DNA of 16,430 nucleotides. It comes from DATCLA01 sp036564195 (GTDB lineage Bacteria; Bacillota; UBA4882; UBA8346). Shown in pieces: positions 14,102 to 16,430 of the stretch. The stretch covers positions 1-16,430 of the forward strand of contig DATCLA010000036.1 of NCBI GenBank assembly GCA_036564195.1, given 5' to 3'. The notes below the pieces were generated by a model. That model saw only the letters and a program-made list of their open reading frames with translations, had not been told where the DNA came from and did not search any database. Each line of letters begins with the position of its first letter. Positions within the stretch are counted from its first letter, which is position 1. A program made the translations under genes and the position numbers.

Positions 14102-14166
14102 TTCGGTAAAGCCATCCTTTGAGCATCCTTTATCTACAAGGAAGGATCTTACCCCAAGCTACCGAA
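14102..14166 (+). repeat. Nested inverted repeats in the divergent intergenic region
   Basis: An outer pair TTCGGTA/TACCGAA (14102-14108 and 14160-14166) encloses an inner stem ATCCTT/AAGGAT (14125-14130 and 14142-14147). A direct repeat CATCCTTT (14113-14120 and 14124-14131) offers an alternative pairing for the same AAGGAT. Nearby, ACCCC (14151-14155) can pair with the GGGGT of the ribosome site region at 14180-14184. This could be a structured leader for the gene at 14188 or part of a promoter. I recognise no known riboswitch class. Confidence 0.35.
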
Positions 14167-14187
14167 ATATAACAAAGGAGGGGTCTT

Positions 14188-14433
14188 ATGCTTTTTGCCG
14201 TTTCAGTTAAAGTAAGTTTAGGAAAAAGCCAGCGCCGGCTGGACTTAATTGTGGAGGCCACTGACGCGCAAGCAGTCGAAGCTCAAGCCATCAAACAAGC
14301 CCGACGGCTCTATAATCCCGGAAAAAAGGCGGTCTATACCGTCATCCGGAGCGTTAGTGAAACCGAAGCCTTGGAAGTGCTGCAATCCTGCAACGCTCAG
14401 AACCTAAAACCGACCTTGCCTTCCCAGGAGTGA
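14188..14433 (+). CDS. Small conserved-looking protein, 81 aa, function unknown
   Basis: This is the only intact plus-strand gene in the window. AAAGGAGGGG lies 4-5 bases before the ATG, a very strong ribosome site. The protein starts MLFAVSVKVSLGKSQRRLDL, has an acidic helix (VEATDAQAVEAQAIKQARRL) and a strand KAVYTVIRSVS. It looks like a compact alpha/beta fold of the kind seen in small stand-alone Bacillota proteins, with no signal peptide, membrane segment or Cys pair. It overlaps the 3' end of the convergent LptD-like gene by 37 bases. No function can be assigned. Confidence 0.7.
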   Translation: MLFAVSVKVSLGKSQRRLDLIVEATDAQAVEAQAIKQARRLYNPGKKAVYTVIRSVSETEALEVLQSCNAQNLKPTLPSQE

Positions 14434-15710
14434 TCCGCCCGGTCATAACTGATCGTTGGTGAAAAACAACAATCTGTTTTAGTCAGGCTGTAGACTTGGT
14501 GATACCATTCGGATTCATCCAGGTTATAACTGCCGTTCATACTGAATCTCAAATCCGCACCGATTGGAATGCTAATTTCGTAAAGTAAATTATCCCCGAC
14601 CCCAAAGTCTTCCATCAGATCCCCATAATCCCCATCGGTAAGGGACTTAATTCTTAAATAACTTAGTTTTACATTCGAGTACGGCTTGTAATCTACCTGG
14701 ACCCCGAAATAAGTACCGCCAAACTCCTGGGTTTCAAAAGCTTTGGCTTTCCGGGATAAAACGCCAATCTGCCAGGCTCCGATAGCGGTATCCCAAAATT
14801 TCCGGGTAATTTTTACCCCCAGTTGCCGCTCTTTTGAATCGGAAAAATCCCGATAGCCATCGGCAGTTACTCTTAAATTACTGGTTTCATAGGTAAAGAC
14901 GTCAGCCAGATGCCACCAGCCGTCCAGGTTGTAAAGGAGATCAAATTGATTTTTGGAACGGTCCCAGCTGGTTGTATACTCCATTCCCAAAGTGGACTCG
15001 TCACCCCGACTGGATAAATCGCCTTTAAAAGTCCATTCACTAATAGCCGAACCGGACAACGGGAAATTAAACCGCAGCTTTAACCCATCTTCGTTTTGAT
15101 AGCCGGGTACCAGCTCCGGTAGGTTTTGATTAGTATTAAAACTCAAAAGCGGCAAATAAAATACGGGAATTCCATAAACCTTAACCACAACATGTTTGAG
15201 TTGCACTTTTTGGCCAATAATCTTAACCCGGTTGGCTCTTAAAACATAATCCGGGTTGGCTTTCGGGCAACGGGTGATTTCAACCTTTGCAACTACAGAG
15301 CTTTCCGGAGTTAACTCCAGGCCTTCGCCCTGAAGATGGAAATCTTTAGGGTTTCCCTTTAAAGTTGCGGTAAACGAGGCTAAACTGCCACTGGAAGTAA
15401 AAACGTTATAGGTCAAATGTTCAGTCCGGTATTCACCCCGTTGATTTGTTAACCGGACATTACCGGAAGCTTCAACTATTCCGGTATTTCCATAATACAC
15501 CAACTCATCGGCGGTAATTTGCACCTTGCCTCGGGTTAATTTAACTTCCCTAGCAGCGGTGGTAATATTTTGTTCCAGATCATAATCAACTCCCCCGGCC
15601 GCTTCTATCAGGATTTGTTCATCAAGTACGGCAGCTGAAACCGGAGTGACCTTACCGGCCAGCATCAAAATGAGTACTAGCGACAGCTGTGCAAGCTTAA
15701 ATTGTCTAAT
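14397..15710 (-). CDS. LptD/OstA-like outer-membrane protein
   Basis: After the signal, residues about 35-125 form an OstA/LptA-like beta-jelly-roll (NITTAAREVKLTRGKVQITA, ELVYYGNTGIVEASGNVRLT). Residues about 165-437 are barrel-like, beginning with the LptD-type segment VYGIPVFYLPLLSF and ending in a Phe (GKVGFRF). The TDCCFSPTISYD motif near the end resembles the Cys pair of LptD. It is short for an LptD (about 437 against 700-800 residues). LptD inserts lipopolysaccharide at the outer membrane; here that role is inferred. The start is unusual. The first ATG, GTG or TTG in frame (TTG, 15668) has no ribosome site and cuts a signal peptide in half. An ATT at 15710, 9 bases after AGAGGAG, gives a perfect signal (MRQFKLAQLSLVLILMLAG, then KVTPVSA). 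I chose the ATT; it may be a mutated ATG. Confidence 0.82.
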   Translation of the reverse strand: MRQFKLAQLSLVLILMLAGKVTPVSAAVLDEQILIEAAGGVDYDLEQNITTAAREVKLTRGKVQITADELVYYGNTGIVEASGNVRLTNQRGEYRTEHLTYNVFTSSGSLASFTATLKGNPKDFHLQGEGLELTPESSVVAKVEITRCPKANPDYVLRANRVKIIGQKVQLKHVVVKVYGIPVFYLPLLSFNTNQNLPELVPGYQNEDGLKLRFNFPLSGSAISEWTFKGDLSSRGDESTLGMEYTTSWDRSKNQFDLLYNLDGWWHLADVFTYETSNLRVTADGYRDFSDSKERQLGVKITRKFWDTAIGAWQIGVLSRKAKAFETQEFGGTYFGVQVDYKPYSNVKLSYLRIKSLTDGDYGDLMEDFGVGDNLLYEISIPIGADLRFSMNGSYNLDESEWYHQVYSLTKTDCCFSPTISYDRADHSWEGKVGFRF

Positions 15711-15719
15711 TGAATTCTA

Positions 15720-15726
15720 CTCCTCT
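15720..15726 (-). promoter_or_regulatory. Shine-Dalgarno site that points to an ATT start
   Basis: AGAGGAG on the minus strand lies 9 bases upstream of the in-frame ATT at 15708-15710 and 51 bases upstream of the first conventional in-frame start (TTG, 15668). It is the only good ribosome site ahead of the LptD-like gene, and so decides its start. Confidence 0.55.
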
Positions 15727-15756
15727 CTTGGTTCATGATTACTTGAAACTCCGATC

Positions 15757-16430
15757 TTACCGGTGCATGGTATAAATCCGGACCGGTGCTTTTACCTGGA
15801 GATAAAACTCGGTACCGACCGGAATCGTTTTTTCCCTTCCTTTAACCGCCATTCCAATTAAAATACCTTCCGGACCCAAGATTAACATTCCGGCGGTACT
15901 GGCGCCCACCGCCAATTGACGGGAGCGGTTTAGGTCTGCGGCTTTAGTGCCCAGAAACAGTTCCAACGGAGTATAGTCCAAGGTGCGCATCGCTCCAAAA
16001 TCCAGCATTAACCGGGCATCGATCCCCAGATTACGCGGCCGAGTTACTTTAGTGATCCGCCCGTACCCTACCGCACCTTTGGGCATGATAATCAGATCAT
16101 TATGATTAACTACCGTTTCCACTACCATGAACCGGAAATTATCACCAGCCTTGCTTTTGGTGGAGCTGATCTCATCCAGGATCTTTACTTTTACTAAAGT
16201 CCCTTCAGGAACGCTAATCCAGTGACCTTTAATGGTCCCTTCCGCAAAAACCTGGGAGACCATCTTCTCCACCCGGCTGGCAATTGAACCGGCATAAACC
16301 TTTCCGAAAAGGGTTTTTTCTAGCCGTTCCACCCTTTCCACCATTGATTCGGCAAAAACCTGCCGGAAAATAACCCATTCTAAAGCCTGAATCTTATAAT
16401 TAACTGAATTATCATAGGGTTGGTTGATAT
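15757..16430 (-). CDS. Envelope-associated hypothetical protein (partial, 5' end outside window)
   Basis: The frame is open from the right edge of the window to the stop at 15757, so the ATG at 16344 is probably internal. The N-terminal part contains two repeats of an amphipathic helix unit (FRQVFAESMVERVERLEKTL, and GSIASRVEKMVSQVFAEGTI), of the 'RvE.LE..lFG' type common in outer-envelope proteins of diderm bacteria. A compact beta-rich domain follows (GHWISVPEGTLVKVKILDEI, NDLIIMPKGAVGYGRITKV), similar in style to the beta domains of TrbI/VirB10-like and SH3-like proteins. A Gly/Ala stretch (AVGASTAGMLILGPEGILIG) could be a membrane-associated turn. It lies 46 bases upstream of the LptD-like gene on the same strand, probably in one operon. 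Its function is unknown. Confidence 0.7.
   Translation of the reverse strand, partial: INQPYDNSVNYKIQALEWVIFRQVFAESMVERVERLEKTLFGKVYAGSIASRVEKMVSQVFAEGTIKGHWISVPEGTLVKVKILDEISSTKSKAGDNFRFMVVETVVNHNDLIIMPKGAVGYGRITKVTRPRNLGIDARLMLDFGAMRTLDYTPLELFLGTKAADLNRSRQLAVGASTAGMLILGPEGILIGMAVKGREKTIPVGTEFYLQVKAPVRIYTMHR

Noticed and set aside
1..16430. CRISPR arrays, tRNA or rRNA genes.
   Set aside because: No regularly spaced repeats, cloverleaf sequences or conserved rRNA motifs were seen on either strand.

Overview
The window looks like chromosomal DNA from a spore-forming Bacillota lineage that also has an outer membrane. The spore side is a complete cotJA-cotJB-cotJC operon (12683-13687). The outer-membrane side is a porin-like beta-barrel protein ending in Phe (6918-7961) and an LptD/OstA-like protein (14397-15710), also ending in Phe. 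Gram-positive-style Shine-Dalgarno sites and LplB/CarB-type sugar transport genes agree with Bacillota. Limnochordia/Hydrogenispora-like or Negativicutes-like lineages are possible; I cannot fix the taxon from sequence alone.

Layout, left to right. (1) 1-1260 is a scrapyard: the 3' end of a radical SAM/SPASM gene (+), the 3' end of a GNAT acetyltransferase (-), and a decayed IS256-family element with its right terminal repeat, closed by a terminator. (2) 1296-11187, all on the minus strand and so read right to left, is a beta-1,4-galactan utilisation locus. In transcription order it holds a promoter/operator candidate, a damaged LplB-like/CarB-like permease pair, a secreted galactanase with two binding modules and a GH53 domain, a porin, a carbohydrate-binding-like lipoprotein, a broken sugar-binding protein, two more GH53 galactanases, a 610-aa protein of uncertain function and a small zinc-ribbon protein. 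(3) 11193-12600 is a second scrapyard: a chemoreceptor signalling domain without its sensor, a decayed toxin-like remnant and another IS256 transposase fragment. (4) 12625-13687 is the cotJ spore-coat operon. (5) 13849-14433 holds a Cys-rich 66-aa protein with a textbook terminator and a small plus-strand gene. (6) 14397-16430 holds the LptD-like protein and the 3' part of an envelope-associated gene running off the window.

How the genes would work together: surface or secreted galactanases cut galactan, the porin would pass oligomers across the outer membrane, and the binding protein plus two permeases would import them. The striking point is that the hydrolases and porin are intact while every importer component visible here is broken. 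The permease genes are fused by an internal deletion and frameshifted, and the binding protein has lost its 5' part and carries a nonsense codon. Several of the lesions look like G-to-T changes (Glu GAA to TAA, and a possible ATG to ATT start).
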